Shown here: positions 51,314 to 60,002 of the stretch, piece by piece
Layout: each line of letters opens with the position of its first letter
How positions within the stretch are numbered: position 1 is the stretch's first letter
Notes under the pieces: model-generated
Told to the model about the DNA's origin: nothing
The model's input: only the letters and a program-made list of their open reading frames with translations
The model's database searches: none
Source: an uncultured Collinsella sp.
GTDB lineage: Bacteria > Actinomycetota > Coriobacteriia > Coriobacteriales > Coriobacteriaceae
NCBI GenBank assembly: GCA_900541145.1
Contig: UQIH01000013.1
Location: 1 to 61,945 of the forward strand
Reading direction: 5' to 3'
DNA length: 61,945 nucleotides
Program-made: the position numbers and the translations under genes

Positions 51314-53230
51314 CTAGGCGCGCTCCTCGATAGCACCGTTTCTATATGCATCGAGCAGCTGGCGCAGGTCCTGGATCTGGCCGCGAATCTTGACGCCGGT
51401 TTCGGTGTCGCTCACCATGCGGCGACGGTCGGCCTCGTCAAAGCGGTTGGTCTCGCTTTCGATGTCGATGTTGCGGGTGAGTGCCTCGGCAACGGTGGTA
51501 AAGGCCTGGTGCGACTTGAGGCGGCATCCGCGCGAGCTCGAGATGAGCGTGTAGCCGGCGATGCCCGTTTTGGGGTGGTAGGCGCGACAGAAACCGCCGT
51601 CGATGACCAGCAGCTTGCCGTTGGCGCGGATGGGCTGCTCGCCCTTGGTGGTTTTGACCGGGGTATGGCCGTTGATGATGTGTCCTGTCGGCGAGCAGGC
51701 CATGGGGGCGACGCAAAACTCGCGCATAATGTCATCGCAAACGGACGAGGACGTGGTGAGCGTATAGTACGGGTCCATCGGCTCGACCCAGGTGCTCTTA
51801 TCGGCGATATAGGCGCGCTCAAAGGTTCGCACCAGGCGTCCGCTGGCGGGTGAGTTAAAGCCGATCCACAGGTACCACATCCAGTCGAGGGCATCGCGGT
51901 CGCCCACGCGCCAGGCGCGGCGGGCGATACGGTCGCAAAAATCGAGATAATCGCGGCCTGCGTGCCAGGTGCCCAAGCAGTTCATGCTGCTAAAGGTACC
52001 ATCCTCGTTGAGCGGCACGCAGCCATGGAACAGTAGGTTGCCGTTGGTGACCTTGTACATCGAGCCGTGGGTGTAGAGGAAATCGATATGGCGATGCAGG
52101 TGATCGGCGGTTACAAACTCGGACACGAGCTTGTCGATGATATGTTGCTCCTGGGGCGTGAGCGTGTAGGGGTCCGTCGGGTCGACGGTGGGGAAGTCGT
52201 TGGTCGTGAGCGGCCACACGCTGCCGTCGGCGAGCGTGACCGTGCCGGTGTCGTGGTCGATTTTGTCGAGCAGCAGACGGTCGGTCATGTCGAACTCGGG
52301 GTGACGCTGGATGATCTGGCCCTCGAGTTTAAAGAGCAGCACGTTGATGGCCTTGATCAGCGGGGTGATGGACTCACCGGCGGTGTAGGTGGCATCGGCA
52401 AAGGCGACGAGCTCGCGCAGCGAGATGCCGTAGTCGTTCTCGAGGATCTCGTAATTGTCGTAGCGCAGGTTGTTGCGCAGCACCGTGGCTATGCAGGCGG
52501 GCTCACCGGCCGCAGCGCCCATCCACAGTAGGTCGTGGTTGCCCCACTGAATGTCGAGCGAATGGTAGGTGAGCAGGCGGTCCATAATCTTGGCCGCGCC
52601 GCCGCCACGGTCGAAGATATCGCCCACCAAGTGCAGGTGGTCGACGGCCAGGCGCTTGATGAGCGAGGCGAGCGACTCGATAAAGTCGTCGGCGCTGGCG
52701 GTCTCTAGGATGGACTCCACGATGCGCTCGTGATAACGCACGCGATAGTTGTTCTCGTCCGGATGCGTGTGCAGCAGCTCGTCGATGATGTAGGCGTAAT
52801 CGCGCGGGATGGCCTTACGCACCTTGGAGCGCGTATAGCGGCTCGAAAGCGAGCGGGCAACCATGATGAGCTGGTCGAGCATTGTCTTGTACCAGGTGGG
52901 GGAGTCCTCGCGCCGGCTGCGGACCAGCTCGATCTTCTCGCGCGGGTAGTAGATGAGCGTGCACAGCTCGCCCTTTTCGTCAAAGGAGAGCGTGTCGCCA
53001 AAGATCTCGTCGACATGTTCGCGCACGACACCCGAGCAGTTGTTGAGGATGTGCATAAAGGCTTCGTACTCGCCGTGCACGTCGCTCATAAAATGCTCGG
53101 TGCCTTTGGGCAGGTTGAGAATGGCCGAGAGATTGATAATCTCGGTAAACGCGGATTGCTCGGTGGGAAATTGTCTCGACAGCAGACGCAGATACTTAAA
53201 GTCTTGCGGGTTGCGATCGAATGCGACCAT
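51314..53230 (-). CDS. fbp: Fructose-1,6-bisphosphatase class 3
   Basis: A 638-residue class III FBPase (YydE/Fbp of Firmicutes type) that dephosphorylates fructose-1,6-bisphosphate for gluconeogenesis. Metallophosphatase motifs are clear: MSDVHGEYEAF, HLVGDIFDRGGG and WGNHDLLWMG, with HxH-type residues later (GHIINGHTPV). ATG 53230 has AAGGTG upstream and gives the usual MVAFDRNPQDFKYLRLL; the opening to 53410 is not supported. A perfect 10-bp inverted repeat lies 28-57 bases before the start, a likely operator. Confidence 0.95.
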   Translation of the reverse strand: MVAFDRNPQDFKYLRLLSRQFPTEQSAFTEIINLSAILNLPKGTEHFMSDVHGEYEAFMHILNNCSGVVREHVDEIFGDTLSFDEKGELCTLIYYPREKIELVRSRREDSPTWYKTMLDQLIMVARSLSSRYTRSKVRKAIPRDYAYIIDELLHTHPDENNYRVRYHERIVESILETASADDFIESLASLIKRLAVDHLHLVGDIFDRGGGAAKIMDRLLTYHSLDIQWGNHDLLWMGAAAGEPACIATVLRNNLRYDNYEILENDYGISLRELVAFADATYTAGESITPLIKAINVLLFKLEGQIIQRHPEFDMTDRLLLDKIDHDTGTVTLADGSVWPLTTNDFPTVDPTDPYTLTPQEQHIIDKLVSEFVTADHLHRHIDFLYTHGSMYKVTNGNLLFHGCVPLNEDGTFSSMNCLGTWHAGRDYLDFCDRIARRAWRVGDRDALDWMWYLWIGFNSPASGRLVRTFERAYIADKSTWVEPMDPYYTLTTSSSVCDDIMREFCVAPMACSPTGHIINGHTPVKTTKGEQPIRANGKLLVIDGGFCRAYHPKTGIAGYTLISSSRGCRLKSHQAFTTVAEALTRNIDIESETNRFDEADRRRMVSDTETGVKIRGQIQDLRQLLDAYRNGAIEERA

Positions 53231-53257
53231 GAAACACCTTCCGATATGGTTGGTAAA

Positions 53258-53287
53258 ACTGATAAACAGCGTCAAACGTTTATCAGT
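53258..53287 (-). promoter_or_regulatory. Inverted repeat upstream of fbp, candidate operator
   Basis: ACTGATAAAC (53258-53267) and GTTTATCAGT (53278-53287) are perfect 10-bp complements with a 10-base spacer, just upstream of the fbp start. The size suits a dimeric regulator; it would also form a leader hairpin. Confidence 0.45.
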
Positions 53288-53506
53288 ATGCGCCGGCTTT
53301 GTTTCGATTTTGCGCCGGCGGCTGAATTGTCGGCTGAACGGTTTGGTAAATCGATTTAGTTGAGGTTGATGTGTCGGTTGGGTGGAGACGAAGGGGGTGA
53401 TTTTGCCCATGTTGGCCCATGGCGGGGATGGGGATGTTCATGATAAAGATATTCAATGCAAATGGTTCGAATTGGTAAATAGTGGACGTTTGTATCGTAT
53501 TTAGGC

Positions 53507-53532
53507 TTGCTGTGCGATAATTTTCGCAGCAA
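53507..53532 (+). promoter_or_regulatory. degV promoter with overlapping inverted repeat
   Basis: GATAAT (53516-53521), preceded by an extended TG, is the probable -10. The surrounding TTGCTGTGCG ... CGCAGCAA forms an inverted repeat with one bulged base that spans the box, so a bound factor would block transcription. Confidence 0.4.
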
Positions 53533-53549
53533 TACTTAAGGAGCCTCAT

Positions 53550-54440
53550 ATGAGTGATTTTGTCCTGACCTGTGAATCCGCCGCCGACCGAACCCGTGAG
53601 TTCTTTGCGTCGCGCAATATCCCTGTCGTGTGTTTTCATTACGAGATCGACGATGTTGTCTATACGGACGATCTGTATCAGTCGATTACGCCGGACGAGT
53701 TTTTTGCCCAGATTGCCGCGGGCGCCATGCCCAAGACGTCTCAGGTGAGCGTGGGTGAGTACGAGGAGTTTTGGGAGCCGTTTGTTGCCGAGGGTAAAGA
53801 CGTGCTGCACCTGGCGTTGTCGTCGGGTATTTCGGGCACGTATGGATCGGCCTGCGTTGCGGCGCAGATGCTCGCGGATCGCTATCCTCAGGGCGGCAAG
53901 GTGCGCGTCATCGATTCGCTGGCGGCGTCTTCGGGCTTTGGCTTGCTGGCGGAATGTGCCGCCGACGTTCGCGATAGCGGCGCTTCGCTCGACGAGACGG
54001 CCGCTTGGATTGAGGAGCATAAACTCAACCTTCACCACTGGTTCTTCTCGACCGATCTGTCGAGCTACCTGCGCGGCGGTCGCATTTCGGCCGCGAGCGC
54101 GATTATCGGCACAGCGCTTAAGATTTGCCCACTTATGACGGTCGATTGCGAAGGTGGGCTGTCGCCACGTGAGAAGATTCGCACCAAGAAGCGCGCGATT
54201 TCCGAGATGGCTAAGACCATGATGAAACACGTGCAGGACGGTGTGGATTATTCGGGTGAGTGCATCTTGTCCCATTCGGCGTGCCGCGAGGATGCCGAGG
54301 CCGTTGCGGCGCTGATTGAGGAACAGGTTCCGCGGCTCAAAGGCAGGATTGAGATCAACAATATCGGTGCTCTGATTGGTTCGCACACCGGACCTGGTAC
54401 GGTTGCGCTCTTCTTTATGGGTGACAAACGCGTGGATTAA
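53550..54440 (+). CDS. degV: DegV family fatty-acid-binding protein
   Basis: A 296-residue DegV protein. It has the two-domain fold with MSDFVLTCESAADRT at the start, PKTSQVSVGEYEEFW, the lipid-site serines in LALSSGISGTYGSA, and the late HTGPGTVALFF motif with its conserved His. The family binds long-chain fatty acids and in Firmicutes feeds fatty-acid kinase (FakB). No fakA is adjacent. AAGGAG precedes the ATG. Confidence 0.93.
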   Translation: MSDFVLTCESAADRTREFFASRNIPVVCFHYEIDDVVYTDDLYQSITPDEFFAQIAAGAMPKTSQVSVGEYEEFWEPFVAEGKDVLHLALSSGISGTYGSACVAAQMLADRYPQGGKVRVIDSLAASSGFGLLAECAADVRDSGASLDETAAWIEEHKLNLHHWFFSTDLSSYLRGGRISAASAIIGTALKICPLMTVDCEGGLSPREKIRTKKRAISEMAKTMMKHVQDGVDYSGECILSHSACREDAEAVAALIEEQVPRLKGRIEINNIGALIGSHTGPGTVALFFMGDKRVD

Positions 54441-54480
54441 CTTGGCCCATCACGTCGCGCACGATTGCTCAAACGAAAAC

Positions 54481-54508
54481 GGCCCGCCTCACGTTTGTGG
54501 GGCGGGCC
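54481..54508. terminator. Bidirectional terminator between degV and the TIM-barrel gene
   Basis: GGCCCGCCTCAC / GTGGGGCGGGCC stem (one mismatch) with a GTTT loop. T-rich flanks lie on both strands (TTGCTCTT forward, GTTTTCGTTT reverse), serving both convergent genes. Confidence 0.85.
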
Positions 54509-54520
54509 TTGCTCTTACGG

Positions 54521-55612
54521 TTAGCGTTTCTTCCCGCGGAAGAAGAAGCCGTGCAGCGAGGGCTTGAGTCCACGGTTGGCGCGACGCTCCTCGATATGAT
54601 CGTGGATCGAAGCGACGCGTTCGATAACCTCGTCGGGAATCGGCACGTCGGGATTCATGTTCTCGACCTGGCTGACCTCGGCGGCGGCGACCTGGTCGAT
54701 AATGGGCACATCGTCGCGCGAGATGACGGGCGTGGCGTCTTCTTTCATCTTGCGGTAGCGCTGCATCATGTCGGTCTGTAGCTGCTGGGCCGAAGGCGGC
54801 GTCCAAATGATGGCGTTGGCGCCGGCGGCGATGGTCTCGCGGATGCTCTCGGGTGTTTTGCCGCCCGGTGCGATGAGCGGCAGGTTGGGATAGTGCTCGC
54901 GCAGTTCACGTAGGACCTGGGGCGTGTTTTTGCCGGCGGCGATGTTGAGAATCTTGGCTCCGGCGCGCACTTTGGCATGCGCATCATCGTCGCAACGTAC
55001 GACCGTGGCGATGACGGGGATGTCGGCGATGTTGGTGATGTGCTCGACCATCTCGGCAGTGGCTGGGGAGTTGACCACGCAGCCCGCCGCGCCCTGCATC
55101 TCGGAGACGGCTGCCATCTGCACGGAGCGCTTACCGGTCGTAGTTCCGCCGCCCACGCCTACAAAGACCGGGCACTCGGCGACGGTCAGCAGCGCTTGCG
55201 TAATGGCGGGCTGCGGCGTGAAAGGGTAGACCGCAAAGACGGCATCGGCGTTGGAGTTGCGGATAACCGCGACGTCGGTGGTGTAAATGAGCGACTTGAT
55301 GCGTCGGCCGAAGAGCGTAAAGCCGCTGGCCTCCTCGATCTCGTCGGGCATGCGAAGGGCCGCCTTGCGCAAACGCCCGTCGATGGGCAGCGGCTCCATG
55401 GGGAGCAGTCCGTTGGGGGTCACGGCTACCTGGGGCTCGGTGAACTCGTCTGCGAGCTCGACCTCGGAGAAATCGACCGAGGCGACGATGTCCTCGTGAA
55501 CCTCGGCGGGTACATCGATGGGAGCTTGGTCGTTTGCCGCGGCAGGCGTGTCGAAGGAGCTGGTGCCGACGAAGGCGTCGACGCGCTCATTTAGATCGTT
55601 GAGGGTATCCAT
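54521..55612 (-). CDS. TIM-barrel protein of unknown function
   Basis: A 363-residue soluble protein. Residues 1-85 are acidic and probably flexible. Residues 100-290 read as a beta/alpha barrel with KDPG-aldolase/ThiG-like strand ends (GVGGGTTTGKRS, GCVVNSPATAEMVEHI, IPVIATVV, GAKILNIAAGKNT, PLIAPGGKTPESI, ANAIIW). The last 70 residues are helical with a basic end (FFFRGKKR). Automated pipelines would call it a hydrolase; I see no catalytic signature that proves one. It is monocistronic on the minus strand. Confidence 0.7.
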   Translation of the reverse strand: MDTLNDLNERVDAFVGTSSFDTPAAANDQAPIDVPAEVHEDIVASVDFSEVELADEFTEPQVAVTPNGLLPMEPLPIDGRLRKAALRMPDEIEEASGFTLFGRRIKSLIYTTDVAVIRNSNADAVFAVYPFTPQPAITQALLTVAECPVFVGVGGGTTTGKRSVQMAAVSEMQGAAGCVVNSPATAEMVEHITNIADIPVIATVVRCDDDAHAKVRAGAKILNIAAGKNTPQVLRELREHYPNLPLIAPGGKTPESIRETIAAGANAIIWTPPSAQQLQTDMMQRYRKMKEDATPVISRDDVPIIDQVAAAEVSQVENMNPDVPIPDEVIERVASIHDHIEERRANRGLKPSLHGFFFRGKKR

Positions 55613-55803
55613 GGAGACTCGATTCTATGTGATGACGGCCGGCGCGATGCAGCCGGAATTGCGAATGCTAAATCGTTTGACGAGTTGATTTTTCCCCGCC
55701 GCGCCATCCGTTAGACCGAAGGGCAGGCGAACGTGAAGGAGCTGTGGTGGCGGGGATCGAGGTGCTATCTTGAAAGTCCCGTTTAAAAGAGAGGTGACGC
55801 GGT

Positions 55804-55974
55804 ATGGAATTGACAGCAATGTTTGGCTCGATTGGCCTGTGTGTGGGCGCAATCGTTGCCGCCGCGGTCATCTACTTTGTGGTCACGGCCATTAAGGGCA
55901 AAAGGGCCGAACGCAAGGAGCGCGCGATGCTTAAACAGCATCGCGACCAGCAGGGCAAACGCGCACGGAGATAG
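55804..55974 (+). CDS. 56-residue single-helix membrane protein
   Basis: A small open frame with ATG at 55804 after AGAGGTG. It encodes MELTAMFGSIGLCVGAIVAA followed by AVIYFVVTAIKGK and a highly basic tail (KRAERKERAMLKQHRDQQGKRARR). One transmembrane helix spans about 7-29, with a cytoplasmic polybasic tail by the positive-inside rule. Codon use is like that of its neighbours. It lies between the TIM-barrel gene (divergent) and the RsmB-type gene (convergent, 24 bases apart). Function unknown. Confidence 0.7.
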   Translation: MELTAMFGSIGLCVGAIVAAAVIYFVVTAIKGKRAERKERAMLKQHRDQQGKRARR

Positions 55975-55998
55975 CTTGTTGAGTTTTTGATCCGTGCG

Positions 55999-57102
55999 CT
56001 AGCTGCGTTTTCGGATCAGGGCAATGTAGAAGCCCTCAAAGTCGCGGCTAGGCGGAATGGTCAGCGTGCCGGGCATACCGTTGGCGACGGACGAGACGTG
56101 GCCGGCGGCGATGGCCTCGGTGAGAGCGTTGCTCTCGATATGCGGCTCCTCGCCGGCATCCTGGGCACGGCGCGTTTCGCTTTCGCTCGGCGTGCCGTCG
56201 AGGGGGATGAGCTCGCAGTCCATGTGCTTGTCGAGGGCCTCTTGCAGGGCGTCCTCGTTTTCCTGCGGCAAGATCGAACAGGTGGAATAGACGAGCGTGC
56301 CGCCCGGTTTGAGGGCTCCCATGGCGCGGTCCAGAAGCGCGCGCTGCGAGCGGGTGCACTTGACGAGCAGCTGCTCGGTCAGGCCGCGCAGGCTTTTCTC
56401 GTTGCCGCTGATGACGGTGCCCGTGCCGGTGCAGGGGGCGTCGAGCAGGATGCGGTCAAAGCGGAAGAACTCGTCGAGCTCGCGTGCGTCGATGCGCATG
56501 ACGGGCACGTTTTTGGCACCCTGGCGATGGAGGTTCGACTCGAGCTTTTCGGCGCGGGGAATGCTCATCTCACAGGCGGTGAGGTGCGCCTGTCCCTGGG
56601 TGAGGGCGGCGATCTGCGTCGTCTTGCCGCCGGGGGCTGCGCACATGTCCAAGATGTCCTCGCCGGCCTGAGCGCCCAGGACCAACGGCGGCATCATGGA
56701 CGACAGACTTTGCAAGTAGATCTTGCCGTCGCGGTAGATGTCGAGATCCCACAGATCGGAAACCTGGGCCTCGGGCAGGATAAAGGCGTCTGGGTACCAG
56801 GCGACGGGGTTGTGGGCGATGCCGGCGGCACCGAGCGCCGCAGCGATGTCCTCGGCGGTCGCCTTGAGCGTGTTGGCGCGCAGCGTGACCGGGCGTGTGG
56901 CCGCGGCGCCGAAGCCCTCGATCATGAGCTCGGCATCGGCGGGCGCATAGGCGCCGGCGACCGTGTCTACCATAAAGCGCGGCAGGTCGGCGGCGGAGTG
57001 TTGGGCGGCAAGCTGGTCGGAAAGCTCGGTGGCAGCAAACTGCCTAAGCTTGAGCTCGGGCTTAACCTGCTTTTTCTGCTTACGACGACGCGGCTTGGAC
57101 AT
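55999..57102 (-). CDS. RsmB/NOP2-type RNA m5C methyltransferase
   Basis: A 367-residue SAM-dependent rRNA/tRNA cytosine-5 methyltransferase. The SAM loop is DMCAAPGGKT. The two catalytic cysteines are in LLDAPCTGTG (TC/PC motif IV) and YSTCSI (motif VI). The N-terminal basic stretch (SKPRRRKQKKQ) suits RNA binding. There is no NusB domain, so it is shorter than E. coli RsmB and may act on a site such as that of RsmF or YebU. It lies 40 bases downstream of the MetRS-like gene and is probably co-transcribed with it. Confidence 0.92.
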   Translation of the reverse strand: MSKPRRRKQKKQVKPELKLRQFAATELSDQLAAQHSAADLPRFMVDTVAGAYAPADAELMIEGFGAAATRPVTLRANTLKATAEDIAAALGAAGIAHNPVAWYPDAFILPEAQVSDLWDLDIYRDGKIYLQSLSSMMPPLVLGAQAGEDILDMCAAPGGKTTQIAALTQGQAHLTACEMSIPRAEKLESNLHRQGAKNVPVMRIDARELDEFFRFDRILLDAPCTGTGTVISGNEKSLRGLTEQLLVKCTRSQRALLDRAMGALKPGGTLVYSTCSILPQENEDALQEALDKHMDCELIPLDGTPSESETRRAQDAGEEPHIESNALTEAIAAGHVSSVANGMPGTLTIPPSRDFEGFYIALIRKRS

Positions 57103-57142
57103 CCGTCTTTCCTTCCCATTCCATTACATGTCGAGTGTTGTT

Positions 57143-59293
57143 TTAGTACTGGCTCTCGTGCTTGCTGAAGAAGTCGAAGCGCGGGGGCAGCGGCTTCACG
57201 CGGTGCTCGCCGGGCTTCTCGCCCAGGCTCTCCACAAACTCGTCCGTGGAGGCAAAGATGTTATCCCAGCTAAAGAAGGCGACCGGGTCGACGTCGAAGT
57301 ACTCGCAGATGAGCTCGCAGCCGGCCGGGACGATGCCGTGCATCAGGACGGTCGCCACGCGCAGCTCGGTAAAGGCGTCGACGAGGGCCTGCGTCATCGC
57401 GGCGTTTGCCTCGTTACCCTCGAGCTTGTTGGCGGCCTTGGAGGCGTCGCTCCAGCGCTTGTTGGCGGCGCGCAGGTAGTCGTCGCACACGGCAAGCGCG
57501 CGGTGCGTCTCGAACTTGTACATGGCCTGCTCAAAGGCAAGGGTTGCCTGCTGGGCGGCTTCGACCACGGTGTCAGAAGCGGCACCGGCGGGGATGCAGC
57601 CGTTGCGGTAGGGGCTCTCGTCGCCCTCCTTGACGGCGACGCCGTAGAAGCAGCTGCGTGCCAGACGGTTGAACACGCCGGTCAAAAGGGCGCTCTCCTT
57701 AAGGGCCGGATCGATAACGCGCTTGTCGTCGCAGGCGCGCATCTCGTTGCCGTCCTTGTCCTTGCCGGTCACACGCGTGTCGTATGCCTTGGGGCTAAAG
57801 CTCACCGGCTTTTCGGACAGGCCGAGCGACAGCCAGTGCGCGCGCATCTGCTCGCAGGTGTAGTGGTTGAGCAGGTCGTCTGCCGGCGGGGGAGGCGTCT
57901 GCGAGGACGAGCTGGCTTTTTTGCCCATGTAGAGCAGGTGATAGCAGGCGCTGACGGTGCTCTGCGTAAGGTCCCAACCCAGGGCCTCCCACATGGCGGT
58001 CTGAGCGATGCAGTAGAAATAGATGTTGTCCTGACCGATGAACTGGTAGATCTGAGCGTCGTCAGAGCACCACCAGTCGCGCCAGTCGAGCGAGCTGTGC
58101 TGGTAGGTGGGAGCGGGTACCTGCGTGGAATCGGCAGCGGGCTCGCCCATGAGGGCGGCATCCTGGGCGGCGACGCCCTCGGTCACGCCGGCGGCCTTGG
58201 CATCGCGTGCGAGCACGGTACGCGTATAGCTGATGGGCGCCCACAGGCTCTCGGGCCAGCACCAGCAGGTGACGTCGGAGACGCCATCGACCTCGGGCAC
58301 CGGAACGCCCCAGTCGATGTTGCCGGTGATGCGGAAGGGTACGAGCGCCTTGCCGCTGCGGAAGCGCACGCCGCCGTTGGCGAGCACCGCGTGGGCATCG
58401 TCGCGCTCCTTCCAGCTGGGGAAGGTGACGGTAAAGCTGCTCTTGTTGCCCTCGGGCTCCAGCACGGTGTGCTCGGGAAGCTGATCCTCGACGGCATCGA
58501 AGGCCTCGCGGAACTTGTTCTGGATGTAGAGCTGAGCCGGCAGCAGCCACTCCTCCATGGTCTTGGAGACCACGGAGCGAACCTGCGGGTTCTGGGCGAG
58601 CTTGTCGGTATAGGTCTTCATAAAGTCGAGGTAGGCCGGCAGGTCGAAGTAGAGGTTGTCTACCGGGCGCAGCTCGGGCACCTCGCCGGTGAGCTGGCTC
58701 TTAGGCGCGATGAGCTCCTCGGGCTCAAACTGGTGGCCCAGGTCGCACTCGTCGGCATAGGCCTTCTCGGACTTGCAGCCCTGGATGGGGCAGCGGCCGA
58801 TCACCTGACGGCCGTTGAGGAACGTGCCGGCCTTGGCATCGTAGAACTGCAGCGTGGAGCGCTTGGAGATGGTGCCCTGCTCGTGCAGGCGCTCGATAAT
58901 CTCAGCGGTCACCTCGTTGTGGATCTGGGCCGCCGGCTCAAGGCCCGAGCCGCCGTAGATGTCACAGCTGATGTTGTAGTTGTTGAGGGTCGCGGCCTGG
59001 CGGGAGTGATTGGACTCGACATACTCGCTAATGGACTTGTCGTAGCCCTCGTTCTCCTTGAGCTTGCGGTAGCTCTCCATGATGGGCGAGCCATAGCAGT
59101 CGGTGCCCGAGGTGAAGATGACGTTCTCGCGGCCCAGACGGTCGCGCAGGAAGCGGGCGAAGAAGTCGGCCGGGACAAAGACGCCACCGACGTGGCCAAA
59201 GTGAAGGCCCTTGTTGCCGTAGGGCTCGCCGGCGGTAACGATGGCGCGGCGAGGCCAGCTGGGACGGTCGTTCATGGAGTATTTGGATGCCAT
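57143..59293 (-). CDS. Divergent methionyl-tRNA synthetase-like protein lacking KMSKS
   Basis: A 716-residue class I synthetase of the MetRS group. Kept features are HFGH (31-34) in the HIGH position, the Cys/His zinc insert (RCPIQGC...ECDLGH), FDLPAYLDFM, DWGVPVPE and an anticodon-binding-like C-terminus. Altered features are the KMSKS loop, which reads KASSS (459-463) and runs into SSQTPPPP; the DAHG segment, now DCYG (65-68); and the methionine pocket (VWLDAPIGY in E. coli), now PESLWAPISY. ATG 59293 has AAGGAG 5 bases upstream. Either a specialised synthetase with changed chemistry or a pseudo-synthetase; the frame is intact. Confidence 0.8.
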   Translation of the reverse strand: MASKYSMNDRPSWPRRAIVTAGEPYGNKGLHFGHVGGVFVPADFFARFLRDRLGRENVIFTSGTDCYGSPIMESYRKLKENEGYDKSISEYVESNHSRQAATLNNYNISCDIYGGSGLEPAAQIHNEVTAEIIERLHEQGTISKRSTLQFYDAKAGTFLNGRQVIGRCPIQGCKSEKAYADECDLGHQFEPEELIAPKSQLTGEVPELRPVDNLYFDLPAYLDFMKTYTDKLAQNPQVRSVVSKTMEEWLLPAQLYIQNKFREAFDAVEDQLPEHTVLEPEGNKSSFTVTFPSWKERDDAHAVLANGGVRFRSGKALVPFRITGNIDWGVPVPEVDGVSDVTCWCWPESLWAPISYTRTVLARDAKAAGVTEGVAAQDAALMGEPAADSTQVPAPTYQHSSLDWRDWWCSDDAQIYQFIGQDNIYFYCIAQTAMWEALGWDLTQSTVSACYHLLYMGKKASSSSQTPPPPADDLLNHYTCEQMRAHWLSLGLSEKPVSFSPKAYDTRVTGKDKDGNEMRACDDKRVIDPALKESALLTGVFNRLARSCFYGVAVKEGDESPYRNGCIPAGAASDTVVEAAQQATLAFEQAMYKFETHRALAVCDDYLRAANKRWSDASKAANKLEGNEANAAMTQALVDAFTELRVATVLMHGIVPAGCELICEYFDVDPVAFFSWDNIFASTDEFVESLGEKPGEHRVKPLPPRFDFFSKHESQY

Positions 59294-59425
59294 GGGACTC
59301 CTTCGCATATGGTGAGGGCGCGGCCGGGCGCGGGGCTCGGCGGCGCGGTGGTCAATTCGTGCATATCGTTCGACATTATCGCACATGCGGGCGGGTGCGT
59401 GGCAGGGGCGCTATCCTAAGATGCT

Positions 59426-59992
59426 ATGAATGAGATTTCCAACATACATGCGTTTGAGGACGAGGATTTTCTGCACGCTTGCTTCGTGTGGGGGATGGTC
59501 GTAGTCGGCGTGTTTGCCGTGTGCCTGGTGCCGGTGTTTATGCTGCTGGGCGGGCCTGCAGACTTGGATGCGGCAGACGCGGGCGGCTGGATGGCTGTCG
59601 TGGGCTGGATAGTCGGCTTGGCTGCGGTTTCTGCGGCGTCATTTGCCGTGCACGAGCTGGTGCACGGTGTGTTTTTTAAGCTGCTGGCGCCTGCGGGCGC
59701 GCAGGTGACCTTTGGGGCGAATCGCGAGACGGCGATGATCTATGCCTGCGCCGAGGGCGTTGTGTATTCGCGCCGGCGGTACATGGCGGTTTGCCTGGCG
59801 CCGACGGTTGTTGTGACGGCGGCGTTTGCCGTGGGGTTTGCGTTTTCGGGCTATCCGCTGCTGTGCTACCTGGCGGCCGGCTTGCATTTGTCGGGCTGTG
59901 TGGGCGACTGGTATTACGTGCGGACCATTTTGCGCGACCGCCGCATTGTCGCCTGCGAGGACACGTCCTTCGGCGTGCGCTTTTTCGGGTGA
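59426..59992 (+). CDS. DUF3267 putative membrane zincin
   Basis: A 188-residue membrane protein with HELVH at 76-80, the HExxH zinc-protease pattern, placed at the cytoplasmic end of the second hydrophobic segment. Four to five helices are predicted (24-43, 56-78, 118-140, 144-160). The family DUF3267 is annotated as putative zincin; no substrate is known. It lies 10 bases before queH, so it may be co-transcribed with the queuosine genes, though a functional tie is not evident. Confidence 0.8.
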   Translation: MNEISNIHAFEDEDFLHACFVWGMVVVGVFAVCLVPVFMLLGGPADLDAADAGGWMAVVGWIVGLAAVSAASFAVHELVHGVFFKLLAPAGAQVTFGANRETAMIYACAEGVVYSRRRYMAVCLAPTVVVTAAFAVGFAFSGYPLLCYLAAGLHLSGCVGDWYYVRTILRDRRIVACEDTSFGVRFFG

Positions 59993-60002
59993 GGAGATGT
60001 CG

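Larger units (their letters stand above)
53231..53549. other. Divergent regulatory region between fbp and degV
   Basis: 319 bases without a gene. Contents: inverted repeat 53258-53287, palindrome TAAATCGATTTA (53347-53358), three direct copies of TTGGTAAA (53250-53257, 53343-53350, 53472-53479), and an inverted repeat over the degV -10 box. It is more AT-rich than its surroundings. Confidence 0.6.

Noticed and set aside
56963..59419. 818-codon plus-strand open frame
   Set aside because: It is antisense to the MetRS-like gene, which has a proper ribosome site and homology.
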